Under the pieces are notes generated by a model, which had not been told where the DNA came from, searched no databases, and saw nothing but the letters and a program-made list of their open reading frames with translations. A stretch of 64,000 bases of DNA from Acanthosepion esculentum (Eukaryota > Mollusca > Cephalopoda > Sepiida > Sepiidae): positions 60,863,502 through 60,927,501 of the forward strand of contig OZ038507.1 of NCBI GenBank assembly GCA_964036315.1. Direction: 5' to 3'. Within the stretch, counting starts at the first letter, position 1. The number at the start of each line of letters is the position of its first letter. Shown here piece after piece: positions 13,111-27,500 of this stretch. Position numbers and translations under genes: made by a program.

Positions 13111-14740
13111 AAAAAAGCTAGGGTTAGCATTTGGGCGTGTCAGAGGCGTAGGGTTGTTATGAGTGTTAGTGACCTATTCATGATTTTGATAAATTATTGC
13201 ACTTTATTCTCATTTCTGCATTTATTGCCTTTAAATTTACATCTACAAAAAAATCCTTAGTATATTTTAACATTTTGTGAGATTCAATTAAAAAAAGCTA
13301 GGGTTAGCATTTGGTCGTGTCTGAGGCGTAGGGTTGTTGTGAGTGTTAATGTCCTATTCCTGATTTGGATAAATTATTGCATTTGATCCTCTTTTCTGCA
13401 TTTATTGCTTTTAATTTTACATCTACAATAAAATCCTTAGTATATTTTAACATTTTGTGAGATTCAATTAAAAAAAGCTAGGGTTAGCATTTGGTCGTGT
13501 CTGAGGCGTAGGGTTGTTGTGAGTGTTAATGTCCTATTCCTGATTTGGATAAATTATTGCATTTGATCCTCTTTTCTGCATTTATTGCTTTTAATTTTAC
13601 ATCTACAATAAAATCCTTAGTATATTTTAACATTTTTTGAGATTCAATTAAAAAAAGCTAGGGTTAGCATTTGGGCGTGTCTGAGGCTTAGGGTTGTTGT
13701 GAGTGTTAGTGTCCTATTCATGATTTTGATAAATTATTGCATTTTATGCTCTGTTCTGTATTTATTGCCTTTAATTTAACATCTACAATAAAATCCTTAG
13801 TATATTTTAACATTTTGTGAGATTCAATTAAAAAAAGCTAGGGTTACCATTTGGGCGTGTCTGAGGCGAAGTTTTTTTGTGAGTGTTAATGTCCTATTCC
13901 TGATTTTGATAAATTATTGCATTTTATCCTCTTTTCTGCATTTATTCCTTTTAATTTTACATCTACAATAAAATCCTTAGTATATTTATCATTTTGTGAG
14001 ATTCAATTAAAAAAAGCTAGGGTTAGCATTTGGTCGTGTCTGAGGCGTAGGGTTGTTGTGGGTGTTAGTGTCCTATTCATGATTTTGATAAATTATTGCA
14101 TTTTATCCTCTTTTCTGCATTTATTGCCTTTAATTTTACATCTACAATAAAATTATTAGTATATTTTAACATTTTGTGAGATTCAATTAAAAAAAGCTAG
14201 GGTTAGCATTTGGGCGTGTGTGAGGCGTAGGGTTGTTGTGAGTGTTAGTGTCCTATTCATGATTTTGATAAATTATTGCATTTTATTCTCTTTTCTGCAT
14301 GTATTGCCTTTAATTTAATATCTACAATAAAATCCTTAGTATATTTTAACATTTTGTGAGATTCAATTAAAAAAAGCTACGGTTAGCATTTGGGCGTGTA
14401 GAGGGGTAGGGTTGTTATGAGAGTTAGTGTCCTATTCATGATTTTGATAAATTATTGCATTTTATTCTCTTTTCTGCATTTATTGCCTTTAATTTTACAT
14501 CTACAATAAAATCCTTAGTATATTTTAACATTTTGTGAGATTCAATTAAAAAAAGCTAGGGTTAGCATTTGGGCGTGTCTGAGGCGTAGGGTTGTTGTGA
14601 GTGTTAGTGTCCTGTTTATGATTTTGATAAATTATGGCATTTCATTCGCTTTTCTGCATTTATTGCCGTTAATTTTACAACCACAATAAAATCCTTAGTA
14701 TATTTTAACATTTTGTGAGATTCAATTAAAAAAAGCTAGG
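13110..14740 (+). repeat. Mixed A monomers without a clear higher-order unit
   Basis: This stretch remains satellite throughout but I could not assign one repeating multi-monomer block. It holds two adjacent CCTGATTTGGATAAATT/CATTTGATCC monomers (about 13,350 and 13,530), a monomer with GGCGAAGTTTTTTTGTGAG near 13,865 and one with GGCGTGTAGAGGGGTAGGG near 14,393 that has lost a few bases. Short open frames occur here only because individual monomers lack a stop in one frame. Confidence 0.7.
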
Positions 14741-16920
14741 GTTAGCATTTGGTCGTGTCTGAGGCGTAGGATTGTTGTGAGTGTTAGTGTCCTATTCATG
14801 ATTTTGATAAATTATTGCATTTTATTCTCTTTTCTGCATGTATTGCCTTTAATTTAATATCTACAATAAAATCCTTAGTATATTTTAACATTTTGTGAGA
14901 TTCAATTAAAAAAAGCTAGGGTTACCATTTGGGCGAGTCTGAGGCGTAGGGTTGTTGTGAGAGTTAGTGTCCTATTCATGATTTTGATAAATTATTGCAT
15001 TTTATTCTCTTTTCTGCATTTATTGCCTTTAATTTTACATCTACAATAAAATCCTTAGTATATTTTAACATTTTGTGAGATTCAATTAAAAAAAGCTAGG
15101 GTTAGCATTTGGGCGTGTCTGAGGCGTAGGGTTGTTGTGAGTGTTAGTGTCCTATTCATGATTTTGATAAATTATTGCATTTTATCCTCTTTTCTGGATT
15201 TATTGCCTTTAATTTTACATCTACAATAAAATCCTTAGTATATTTTCACATTTTGTGAGATTCAATTAAAAAAAGCTAGGGTTAGCATTTAGGCGTGTCT
15301 GAGGCGTAGGTTTGTTGTGAGTGTTAGTGTCCTATTCATGATTTTGATAAATTATTGCATTTTATCCTCTTTTCTGTATTTATTGCCTTTAATTTTACCT
15401 CTACAAGAAAATTCTTAGTATATTTAAACATTTTGTGAGATTCAATTAAAAAAAGCTAGGGTTAGCATTTGGGCGTGTCTGAGGCGTAGGGTTTTGTGAG
15501 TGTTAGTGTCCTATTTATGATTTTGATAAATTATGGCATTTCATTCGCTTTTCTGCATTTATTGCCGTTAATTTTACATCTACAATAAAATCCTTAGTAT
15601 ATTTTAACATTTTGTGAGATTCAATTAAAAAAAGCTAGGGTTAGCATTTGGTCGTGTCTGAGGCGTAGGGTTGTTGTGAGTGTTAGTGTCCTATTCATGA
15701 TTTTGATAAATTATTGCATTTTATTCACTTTTCTGCATTTATTGCCTTTAATTTAACATCTACAATAAAATCCTTAGTATATTTGAACATTTTGTGTGAT
15801 TCAATTAAAAAAAGCTAGGGTTAGCATTTGGGCGTGTCTGAGGCGTAGGGTTTTTGTGAGTGTTAGTGTCCTATTCATGATTTTGATAAATTATTGCATT
15901 TTATCCTCTTTTCTGCATTTATTGCCTTTAATTTTACATCTACAACAAAATTCTTAGTATATTTAAACATTTTGTGAGATTCAATTAAAAAAAGCTAGGG
16001 TTAGCATTTAGGCGTGTCTGAGGCGTAGGGTTGTTGTGAGTGTTAGTGTCCTATTCATGATTTTGATAAATTATTGCATTTTATCCTCTTTTCTGTATTT
16101 ATTGCCTTTAATTTTACATCTACAACAAAATTCTTAGTATATTTTAACATTTTGTGAGATTCAATTAAAAAAAGCTAGGGTTAGCATTTGGTCGTGTCTG
16201 AGGCGTAGGGTTGTTGTGAGTGTTAGTGTCCTATTTATGATTTTGATAAATTATGCCATTCTATCGCTTTTCTGCATTTATTGCCGTTAATTTTACACCC
16301 ACAATAAAATCCTTAGTATATTTTAACATTTTGTGAGATTCAATTAAAAAAAGCTAGGGTTAGCATTTGGTCGTGTCTGAGGCGTAGGATTGTTGTGAGT
16401 GTTAGTGTCCTATTCATGATTTTGATAAATTATTGCATTTTATTCTCTTTTCTGCATGTATTGCCTTTAATTTAATATCTACAATAAAATCCTTAGTATA
16501 TTTTAACATTTTGTGAGATTCAATTAAAAAAAGCTAGGGTTACCATTTGGGCGAGTCTGAGGCGTAGGGTTGTTGTGAGAGTTAGTGTCCTATTCATGAT
16601 TTTGATAAATTATTGCATTTTATTCTCTTTTCTGCATTTATTGCCTTTAATTTTACATCTACAATAAAATCCTTAGTATATTTTAACATTTTGTGAGATT
16701 CAATTAAAAAAAGCTAGGGTTAGCATTTGGGCGTGTCTGAGGCGTAGGGTTGTTGTGAGTGTTAGTGTCCTATTCATGATTTTGATAAATTATTGCATTT
16801 TATCCTCTTTTCTGGATTTATTGCCTTTAATTTTACATCTACAATAATATCCTTAGTATATTTTAACATTTTGTGAGATTCAATTAAAAAAAGCTAGGGT
16901 TAGCATTTAGGCGTGTCTGA
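14741..16920 (+). repeat. 1,618 bp 9-monomer higher-order repeat
   Basis: The series GCGTAGGATTGTTGTGAG (14,762), TCTGCATGTATTGCC with TTTAATATC, GGGTTACCATTTGGGCGAG (14,929), GTGAGAGTTAGTGTCC and TTTTCTGGATTTATTGCC returns from 16,380 with spacing 1,618 bp (9 x 180 minus 2). Differences are few, for example ACAATAATATCC in the second copy. Between them lie monomers that seed the next domain, with ACAACAAAATTCTTAG and TTATTCACTTTTCTGC. Confidence 0.85.
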
Positions 16921-17099
16921 GGCGTAGGGTTGTTGTGAGTGTTAGTGTCCTATTCATGATTTTGATAAATTATGGCATTTCATTCGCTTTTCTGCATTTA
17001 TTGCCGTTAATTTTACATCTACAATAAAATCCTTAGTATATTTTAACATTTTGTGAGATTCAATTAAAAAAAGCTAGGGTTAGCATTTGGTCGTGTCTG

Positions 17100-20000
17100 A
17101 GGCGTAGGGTTGTTGTGAGTGTTAGTGTCCTATTCATGATTTTGATAAATTATTGCATTTTATTCACTTTTCTGCATTTATTGCCTTTAATTTAACATCT
17201 ACAATAAAATTCTTAGTATATTTGAACATTTTGTGTGATTCAATTAAAAAAAGCTAGGGTTAGCATTTGGGCGTGTCTGAGGCGTAGGGTTGTTGTGAGT
17301 GTTAGTGTCCTATTCATGATTTTGATAAATTATTGCATTTTATCCTCTTTTCTGCATTTATTGCCTTTAATTTTACATCTACAACAAAATTCTTAGTATA
17401 TTTAAACATTTTGTGAGATTCAATTAAAAAAAGCTAGGGTTAGCATTTAGGCGTGTCTGAGGCGTAGGGTTGTTGTGAGTGTTAGTGTCCTATTCATGAT
17501 TTTGATAAATTATTGCATTTTATCCTCTTTTCTGTATTTATTGCCTTTAATTTTACATCTACAACAAAATTCTTAGTATATTTTAACATTTTGTGAGATT
17601 CAATTAAAAAAAGCTAGGGTTAGCATTTGGGCGTGTCTGAGGCGTAGGGTTGTTGTGAGTGTTAGTGTCCTATTCATGATTTTTATAAATTATTGCATTT
17701 TATCCTCTTTTCTGCATTTATTGCCTTTAATTTTACATCTACAACAAAATTCTTAGTATATTTAAACATTTTGTGAGATTCAATTAAAAAAAGCTAGGGT
17801 TAGCATTTAGGCGTGTCTGAGGCGTAGGGTTGTTGTGAGTGTTAGTGTCCTATTCATGATTTTGATAAATTATTGCATTTTATCCTCTTTTCTGTATTTA
17901 TTGCCTTTAATTTTACATCTACAACAAAATTCTTAGTATATTTTAACATTTTGTGAGATTCAATTAAAAAAAGCTAGGGTTAGCATTTGGGCGTGTCTGA
18001 GGCGTAGGGTTGTTGTGAGTGTTAGTGTCCTATTTATGATTTTTATAAATTATGGCATTTCATTCGCTTTTCTGCATTTATTGCCGTTAATTTTACATCT
18101 ACAATAAAATCCTTAGTATATTTGAACATTTTGTGTGATTCAATTAAAAAAAGCTAGGGTTAGCATTTGGGCGTGTCTGAGGCGTAGGGTTGTTGTGAGT
18201 GTTAGTGTCCTATTCATGATTTTGATAAATTATTGCATTTTATCCTCTTTTCTGCATTTATTGCCTTTAATTTTACATCTACAATAAAATCCTTAGTATA
18301 TTTTAACATTTTGTGAGATTCAATTAAAAAAAGCTAGGGTTAGCATTTAGGCGTGTCTGAGGCGTCGGTTTTTCGTGAGTGTTAGTGTCCTATTCATGAT
18401 TTTGATAAATTATTGCATTTTATTCTCTTTTCTGTATTTATTGCCTTTAATTTTACATCTACAATAAAATCCTTAGTATATTTTAACATTTTGTGAGATT
18501 CAATTAAAAAAAGCTAGGGTTAGCATTTGGTCGTGTCTGAGGCGTAGGGTTGTTGTGAGTGTTAGTGTCCTATTCATGATTTTGATAAATTATTGCATTT
18601 TATTCACTTTTCTGCATTTATTGCCTTTAATTTAACATCTACAATAAAATTCTTAGTATATTTGAACATTTTGTGTGATTCAATTAAAAAAAGCTAGGGT
18701 TAGCATTTGGGCGTGTCTGAGGCGTAGGGTTGTTGTGAGTGTTAGTGTCCTATTCATGATTTTGATAAATTATTGCATTTTATCCTCTTTTCTGCATTTA
18801 TTGCCTTTAATTTTACATCTACAACAAAATTCTTAGTATATTTAAACATTTTGTGAGATTCAATTAAAAAAAGCTAGGGTTAGCATTTAGGCGTGTCTGA
18901 GGCGTAGGGTTGTTGTGAGTGTTAGTGTCCTATTCATGATTTTGATAAATTATTGCATTTTATCCTCTTTTCTGTATTTATTGCCTTTAATTTTACATCT
19001 ACAACAAAATTCTTAGTATATTTTAACATTTTGTGAGATTCAATTAAAAAAAGCTAGGGTTAGCATTTGGGCGTGTCTGAGGCGTAGGGTTGTTGTGAGT
19101 GTTAGTGTCCTATTCATGATTTTTATAAATTATTGCATTTTATCCTCTTTTCTGCATTTATTGCCTTTAATTTTACATCTACAACAAAATTCTTAGTATA
19201 TTTAAACATTTTGTGAGATTCAATTAAAAAAAGCTAGGGTTAGCATTTAGGCGTGTCTGAGGCGTAGGGTTGTTGTGAGTGTTAGTGTCCTATTCATGAT
19301 TTTGATAAATTATTGCATTTTATCCTCTTTTCTGTATTTATTGCCTTTAATTTTACATCTACAACAAAATTCTTAGTATATTTTAACATTTTGTGAGATT
19401 CAATTAAAAAAAGCTAGGGTTAGCATTTAGGCGTGTCTGAGGCGTCGGTTTTTCGTGAGTGTTAGTGTCCTATTCATGATTTTGATAAATTATTGCATTT
19501 TATTCTTTTTTCTGTATTTATTGCCTTTAATTTTACATCTACAATAAAATCCTTAGTATATTTTAACATTTTGTGAGATTCAATTAAAAAAAGCTAGGGT
19601 TAGCATTTGGTCGTGTCTGAGGCGTAGGGTTGTTGTGAGTGTTAGTGTCCTATTCATGATTTTGATAAATTATTGCATTTTATTCACTTTTCTGCATTTA
19701 TTGCCTTTAATTTAACATCTACAATAAAATCCTTAGTATATTTTAACATTTTGTGAGATTCAATTAAAAAAAGCTAGGGTTAGCATTTGGGCGTGTCTGA
19801 GGCGTAGGGTTGTTGTGAGTGTTAGTGTCCTATTCATGATTTTGATAAATTATTGCATTTTATTCACTTTTCTGCATTTATTGCCTTTAATTTAACATCT
19901 ACAATAAAATTCTTAGTATATTTGAACATTTTGTGTGATTCAATTAAAAAAAGCTAGGGTTAGCATTTGGGCGTGTCTGAGGCGTAGGGTTGTTGTGAGT

Positions 20001-21003
20001 GTTAGTGTCCTATTCATGATTTTGATAAATTATTGCATTTTATCCTCTTTTCTGCATTTATTGCCTTTAATTTTACATCTACAACAAAATTCTTAGTATA
20101 TTTAAACATTTTGTGAGATTCAATTAAAAAAAGCTAGGGTTAGCATTTAGGCGTGTCTGAGGCGTAGGGTTGTTGTGAGTGTTAGTGTCCTATTCATGAT
20201 TTTGATAAATTATTGCATTTTATCCTCTTTTCTGTATTTATTGCCTTTAATTTTACATCTACAACAAAATTCTTAGTATATTTTAACATTTTGTGAGATT
20301 CAATTAAAAAAAGCTAGGGTTAGCATTTGGGCGTGTCTGAGGCGTAGGGTTGTTGTGAGTGTTAGTGTCCTATTCATGATTTTTATAAATTATTGCATTT
20401 TATCCTCTTTTCTGCATTTATTGCCTTTAATTTTACATCTACAACAAAATTCTTAGTATATTTAAACATTTTGTGAGATTCAATTAAAAAAAGCTAGGGT
20501 TAGCATTTAGGCGTGTCTGAGGCGTAGGGTTGTTGTGAGTGTTAGTGTCCTATTCATGATTTTGATAAATTATTGCATTTTATCCTCTTTTCTGTATTTA
20601 TTGCCTTTAATTTTACATCTACAACAAAATTCTTAGTATATTTTAACATTTTGTGAGATTCAATTAAAAAAAGCTAGGGTTAGCATTTAGGCGTGTCTGA
20701 GGCGTCGGTTTTTCGTGAGTGTTAGTGTCCTATTCATGATTTTGATAAATTATTGCATTTTATTCTTTTTTCTGTATTTATTGCCTTTAATTTTACATCT
20801 ACAATAAAATCCTTAGTATATTTTAACATTTTGTGAGATTCAATTAAAAAAAGCTAGGGTTAGCATTTGGTCGTGTCTGAGGCGTAGGGTTGTTGTGAGT
20901 GTTAGTGTCCTATTCATGATTTTGATAAATTATTGCATTTTATTCACTTTTCTGCATTTATTGCCTTTAATTTAACATCTACAATAAAATCCTTAGTATA
21001 TTT
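17100..21003 (+). repeat. 1,260 bp 7-monomer higher-order repeat, near-identical tandem copies
   Basis: The marker monomers TTATTCACTTTTCTGC with TTTGAACATTTTGTGTGATT recur at 17,161, 18,601 and 19,861, and GGCGTCGGTTTTTCGTGAG recurs at 18,361, 19,441 and 20,701. By eye, 18,541 to about 19,743 and 19,801 to about 21,003 are the same base for base, spacing 1,260 (7 x 180). An earlier copy has spacing 1,440 and another interval is 1,080, so the unit has gained and lost monomers. Pairs of ACAACAAAATTCTTAG monomers alternating TTTAAACATT and TTTTAACATT form nested 360 bp dimers. Confidence 0.88.
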
Positions 21004-22254
21004 GAACATTTTATGTGATTCAATTAAAAAAAGCTAGGGTTAGCATTTGGGCGTGTCTGAGGCGTAGGTTTGTTGTGAGTGTTAGTGTCCTATTCATGAT
21101 TTTGATAAATTATTGCATTTTATTCTCTTTTCTGCATTTATTGCCTTTAATTTTACATCTACAATAAAATCCTTAGTATATTTTAAAATTTTTTGAGATT
21201 CAATTAAAAAAAGCTAGGGTTAGCATTTGGTCGTGTCTGAGGCGTAGCGTTGTTGTGAGTGTTAGTGTCCTATTCATGATTTTGATAAATTATTGCATTT
21301 TATCCTCTTTTCTGTATTCATTGCCTTCAATTTTATACCTACAATAAAATCCTTAGTATATTTTAACATTTTGTGAGATTCAATTAAAAAAAGCTAGGGT
21401 TAGCATTTGGGCGTGTCTGAAGCGTTGGGTTGTTGTGAGTGTTAGTGTCCTATTCATGATTTTGATAAATTATTTCATTTTATTCTCTTTTCTGCATTTA
21501 TTACCTTTAATTTAACATCTACAATAAAATCCTTAGTATATTTGAACATTTTGTGAGATTCAATTAAAAAAACTAGGGTTAGCATTTGGGCGTGTCTGAG
21601 GCGTAGGGTTGTTGTGAGTGTTAGTGTCCTATTCATGATTTTGATAAATTATTGCATTTTATCCTCTTTTCTGCATTTATTGCCTTTAATTTTACACCTA
21701 CAATAAAATTCTTAGTATATTTTAACATTTTGTGAGATTCAATTAAAAAAAGCTAGGGTTAGCATTTGGGCGTGTCTGAGGCGTAGGGTTGTTGTGAGTG
21801 TTAGTGTCCTATTTATGATTTTGATAAATTATGGCATTTTATTCGCATTTCTGCATTTATTGCCGTTAATTTTACATCTACAATAAAATCATTAGTATAT
21901 TTTAACATTTTTTGAGATTCAATTAAAAAAAGCTAGGGTTAGCATTTGGTCGTGTCTGAGGCGTAGGGTTGTTGTGAGTGTTAGTGTCCTATTCATGATT
22001 TTGATAAATTATTGCATTTTATTCTCTTTTCTGCATTTATTGCCTTTAATTTAACATCTACAATAAAATCCTTAGTATATTTTAACATTTTGTGAGATTC
22101 AATTAAAAAAAGTTAGGCTTAGCATTTGGTCGTGTCTGAAGCGTAGGGTTGTTGTGAGAGTTAGTGTCCTATTCATGATTTTGATAAATTATTGCATTTT
22201 ATTCTCTTTTCTGCATTTATTGCCTTTAATTTAACATCTACAATAAAATCCCTA

Positions 22255-22982
22255 GTATATTTTAACATTTTGTGAGATTCAATTAAAAAAAGCTAGGGTT
22301 AGCATTTGGGCGTGTCTGAGGCGTAGGGTTGTTGTGAGTGTTAGTGTCCTATTCATGATTTTGATAAATTATTGCATTTTATCCTCTTTTCTGCATTTAT
22401 TGCCTTTAATTTTACATCTACAATAAAATCCTTAGTATATTTTAACATTTTGTGAGATTCAATTAAAAAAAGCTAGGGTTAGCATTTGGGCGTGTCTGAG
22501 GCGTAGGGTTGTTGTGAGTGTTAGTGTCCTATTTATGATTTTGATAAATTATGGCATTTCATTCGCTTTTCTGCATTTATTGCCGTTAATTTTACATCTA
22601 CAATAAAATCCTTAGTATATTTTAACATTTTGTGAGATTCAATTAAAAAAAGCTAGGGTTAGCATTTGGGCGTGTCTGAGGCGTAGGGTTGTTGTGAGTG
22701 TTAGTGTCCTATTCATGATTTTGATAAATTATTGCATTTTATCCTCTTTTCTGCATTTATTGCCTTTAATTTTACATCTACAATAAAATCCTTAGTATAT
22801 TTTAACATTTTGTGAGATTCAATTAAAAAAAGCTAGGGTTAGCATTTGGGCGTGTCTGAGGCGTAGGGTTGTTGTGAGTGTTAGTGTCCTATTTATGATT
22901 TTGATAAATTATGGCATTTCATTCGCTTTTCTGCATTTATTGCCGTTAATTTTACATCTACAATAAAATCCTTAGTATATTT
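22255..22982 (+). repeat. Exact 360 bp dimer duplicated in tandem
   Basis: Bases from about 22,255 to 22,622 recur at 22,615 to 22,982. The dimer is a common-type monomer (CCTCTTTTCTGCATTTATTG with TTTTACATC) followed by the TATGGCATTTCATTCGC monomer. The copies part at CTTAGTATATTTTAAC against TTAAAC. The surrounding stretch, about 21,000-24,540, contains scattered copies of the same two types plus others such as TTGACTTCAATTTTACACC (23,481 and 24,201) and AGTTAGGCTTAGC (22,111 and 24,271). Confidence 0.82.
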
Positions 22983-24539
22983 AAACATTTTGTGAGATTC
23001 AATTAAAAAAAGCTAGGGTTAGCATTTGGTCGTGTCTGAGGCGTAGGGTTGTTGTGAGTGTTAGTGTCCTATTCATGATTTTGATAAATTATTGCATTTT
23101 ATTCTCTTTTCTGCACTTATTGCCTTTAATTTAACATCTACAATAAAATCCTTAGTATATTTTAACATTTTGTGAGATTCAATTAAAAAAAGCTAGGGTT
23201 AGCATTTGGGCGTGTCTGAGGCGTAGGGTTGTTCTGAGTGTTAGTGTCCTATTCATGATTTTGATAAATTATTGCATTTTATTCTCTTTTCTGCATTTAT
23301 TGCCTTTAATTTTACATCTACAATAAAATCCTTAGTATATTTTAACATTTTGTGAGATTCATTTAAAAAAAGCTAGGGTTAGCATTTGGGCGTGTCTGAG
23401 GCGTAGGGTTGTTGTGAGTGTTAGTGTCCTATTCATGATTTTGATAAATTATTGCATTTTATCCTCTTTTCTGCATTTATTGACTTCAATTTTACACCTA
23501 CAATAAAATCCTTAGTATATTTTAACATTTTGTGAGATTCAATTAAAAAAAGCTAGGGTTAGCATTTGGGCGTGTCTGAGGCGTAGGGTTGTTGTGAGTG
23601 TTAGTGTCCTATTTATGATTTCGATACATTATGGCATTTCATACGCTTTTCTGCATTTATTGCCGTTAATTTTACATCTACAATAAAATCCTTAGTATAT
23701 TTTAACATTTTGTGAGATTCAATTAAAAAAAGCTAGGGTTAGCATTTGGTCGTGTCTGAGGCGTAGGGTTGTTGTGAGTGTTAGTGTCCTATTCATGATT
23801 TTGGTAAATTATTGCATTTTATTCTCTTTTCTGCATTTATTGCCTTTAATTTAACATCTACAATAAAATCCTTAGTATATTTTAACATTTTGTGAGATTC
23901 AATTAAAAAAAGCTAGGGTTAGCATTTGGGCGTGTCTAAGGCGTAGGGTTGTTGTGAGTGTTAGTGTCCTATTCATGATTTTGATAAATTATTGCATTAT
24001 ATTCTCTTTTCTGCATTTATTGCCTTTAATTTTACATCTACAATAAAATGCTTCGTATATTTTAACATTTTGTGAGATTCAATTAAAAAAAGCTAGGGTT
24101 AGCATTTGGGCGTGTCTGAGGCGTCGGGTTGTTGTGAGTGTTAGTGTCCTATTCATGATTTTGATAAATTATTGCATTTTATCCTCTTTTCTTCATTTAT
24201 TGACTTCAATTTTACACCTACAATAAAATCCTTAGTATATTTTAACATTTTGTGAGATTCAATTAAAAAAAGTTAGGCTTAGCATTTGGTCGTGTCTGAA
24301 GCGTAGGGTTGTTGTGAGTGTTAGTGTCCTATTCATGATTTTGATAAATTATTGCATTTTATTCTCTTTTCTGCATTTATTGCCTTTAATTTAACATCTA
24401 CAATAAAATCCTAAGAATATTTTAACATTTTGTGAGATTCAATTAAAAAAAGCTAGGGTTAGCATTTGGGCGTGTCTGAGGCGTAGGGTTGTTGTGAGTG
24501 TTAGTGTCCTATTCATGATTTTGATAAATTATTGCATTT

Positions 24540-27500
24540 TATCCTCTTTCTGAATTTATTGCCTTTAATTTTACATCTACAATAAAATCCTTAGTATATT
24601 TTAACATTTTTTGAGATTCAATTAAAAAAAGCTAGGGTTAGCATTTGGGCGTGTCTGAGGCGTAGGGTTGTTGTGAGTGTTAGTGTCCTATTCATGATTT
24701 TGATAAATTATTGCATTTTACCCTCTTTTCTGCATTTACTGCTTTAATTTAACATCTACAGTAAATCCTTAGTATATTTTAACATTTTGTGAGATTCAAT
24801 TAAAAAAGCTAGGGTTAGCATTTGGGCGTGTCTGAGGCCTAGGGTTGTTGTGAGTGTTAGTGTCCTATTCATGATTTTGATAAATTATTGCATTTTATTC
24901 TCTTTCTGCATTTATTGCCTTTAATTTAACATCTACAATAAAATCCTTAGTATATTTTAACATTTTGTGAGATTCAATTTAAAAAAGCTAGGGTTAGCAT
25001 TTGGGCCTGTGTGAATCGTAGGGTTGTTGTGAGTGTTAGTGTCCTATTCATGATTTTTTATAAATTATTGCATTTTATCCTCTTTTCTTCATTTATTGCC
25101 TTCAAGTTAACATCTACAATAAAATCCTTTGTATATTTTAACATTTTGTGAGATTCAATTAAAAAAAGTTAGGGTTAGCATTTGGGCGTGTCTGAGGCGT
25201 AGGGTTGTTGTGAGTGTTAGTGTCCTATTCATGATTTTGATAAATTATTGCATTTTATCCTCTTTTCTGCATTTATTGTCTTTAATTTAACATCTACAAT
25301 AAAACCTTAGTATATTTTAACATTTTGTGAGATTCGATTAAAAAAAGTTACGGTTAGCATTTGGGCGTGTCTGAGGCGTAGGGTTGTTGTGAGTGTTAGT
25401 GTCTTATTCATGATTTTGATAAATTATTGCATTTTATCCTCTTTTCTGCATTTATTGCCTTTAATTTTACATCTACAATAAAATCCTTAGTATATTTTAA
25501 CATTTTGTGAGATTCAATTAAAAAAAGTTAGGGTTAGCATTTGGGCGTGTCTGAGCCGTAGGGTTGTTGTGAGTGTTAGTGTCCTATTCATGATTTTGAT
25601 GTATTATTGCATTTTATCTTCTTTTCTGCATTTATTGCCTTTAATTTTACATCTACAATAAAATCCTTAGTATATTTTAACATTTTGTGAGATTCAATTA
25701 AAAAAGGTTAGGGGTAGCATTTGGGCGTGTCTGAGGCGTAGGGTTGTTGTGAGTGTTAGTGTCCTATTCATGATTTTGATAAATTATTGCATTTTATCCT
25801 CTTTTCTGCATTTATTGCCTTCAATTTTACACCTACACTAAAATCCTTAGTATATTTTAACATTTTGTGAGATTCAATTACAACAAGTTAGGGGTAGCAT
25901 TTGGGCGTGTCTGAGGCGTAGGGTTGTTGTGAGTGTTAGTGTCCTATTCATGATTTTGATAAATTATTGCATTTTATTCTCTTTCTGCATTTATTGCCTT
26001 TAATTTAACATCTACAATAAAATCCTTAGTATATTTTAACATTTTGTGAGATTCAATTAAAAAAAGCTAGGGTTAGCATTTGGGCGTGTCTGAGGCGTAG
26101 GGTTGTTGTGAGTGTTAGTGTCCTATTCATGATTTTGATAAATTATTGCATTTTATCCTCTTTTCTGCATTTATTGTCTTTAATTTTACATCTACAATAA
26201 AATCCTTAGTATATTTTAACATTTTGTGAGATTCAATTAAAAAAAGTTAGGGTTAGCATTTGGGCGTGTCTGAGGCGTAGGGTTGTTGTGAGTGTTAGTG
26301 TCTTATTCATGATTTTGATAAATTATTGCATTTTATCCTCTTTTCTGCATTTATTGCCTTTAATTTTACATCTACAATAAAATCCTTAGTATATTTTAAC
26401 ATTTTGTTAGATTCAATTAAAAAAAGTTAGGGTTAGTATTTGGGCGTGTCTGAGGCGTAGGGTTGTTGTGAGTGTTAGTGTCCTATTCATGATTTTGATA
26501 AATTATTGCATATTATACTCTTTCTGCATTTATTGCCTTTAATTTAACATCTACAATAAAATCCTTAGTATATTTTAACATTTTGTGAGATTCAATTAAA
26601 AAAAGCTAGGGTTAGCATTTGGGCGTGTCTGAGGCGTAGGGTTGTTGTGAGTGTTAGTGTCCTATTCATGATTTTGATAAATTATTGCATTTTATTCTCT
26701 TTCTGCATTTATTGCCTTTAATTTAACATCTACAATAAAATCCTTAGTATATTTTAACATTTTGTGAGATTCAATTTAAAAAAGCTAGGGTTAGCATTTG
26801 GGCGTGTGTGAGTCGTAGGGTTGTTGTGAGTGTTAGTGTCCTATTCATGATTTTTTATAAATTATTGCATTTTATCCTCTTTTCTTCATTTATTGCCTTC
26901 AATTTAACATCTACAATAAAAAACTTAGTATATTTTAACATTTTGTGGGATTCAATTAAAAAAAGTTAGGGTTAGAATTTGGGCGTGTCTGAGGCGTAGG
27001 GTTGTTGTGAGTGTTAGAGTCCTATTAATCATTTTGAAAAATTATTGCATTTTATCCTCTTTTCTGCATTTATTGCCTTTAATTTAACATCTACAATAAA
27101 ATCCTTAGTATATTTTAACATTTTGTGAGATTCAATTAAAAAAAGCTAGGGTTAGCATTTGGGCGTGTCTGAGTCGTAGGGTTGTTGTGAGTGTTAGTGT
27201 CCTATTCATGATTTTGATAAATTATTTCATTTTATCCTCTTTTCTGCATTTATTGCCTTCAATTTTACACCTACAATAAAATCCTTAGTATATTTTAACA
27301 TTTTGTGAGATTCAATTAAAAAAAGCTAGGGTTAGCATTTGGGCGTGTCTGAGTCGTAGGGTTGTTGTGAGTGTTAGTGTCCTATTCATGATTTTGATAA
27401 ATTATTGCATTTTATTCTCTTTTCTGCATTTATTGCCTTTAATTTAACATCTACAATAAAATCCTTAGTATATTTTAACATTTTGTGAGATTCAATTAAA

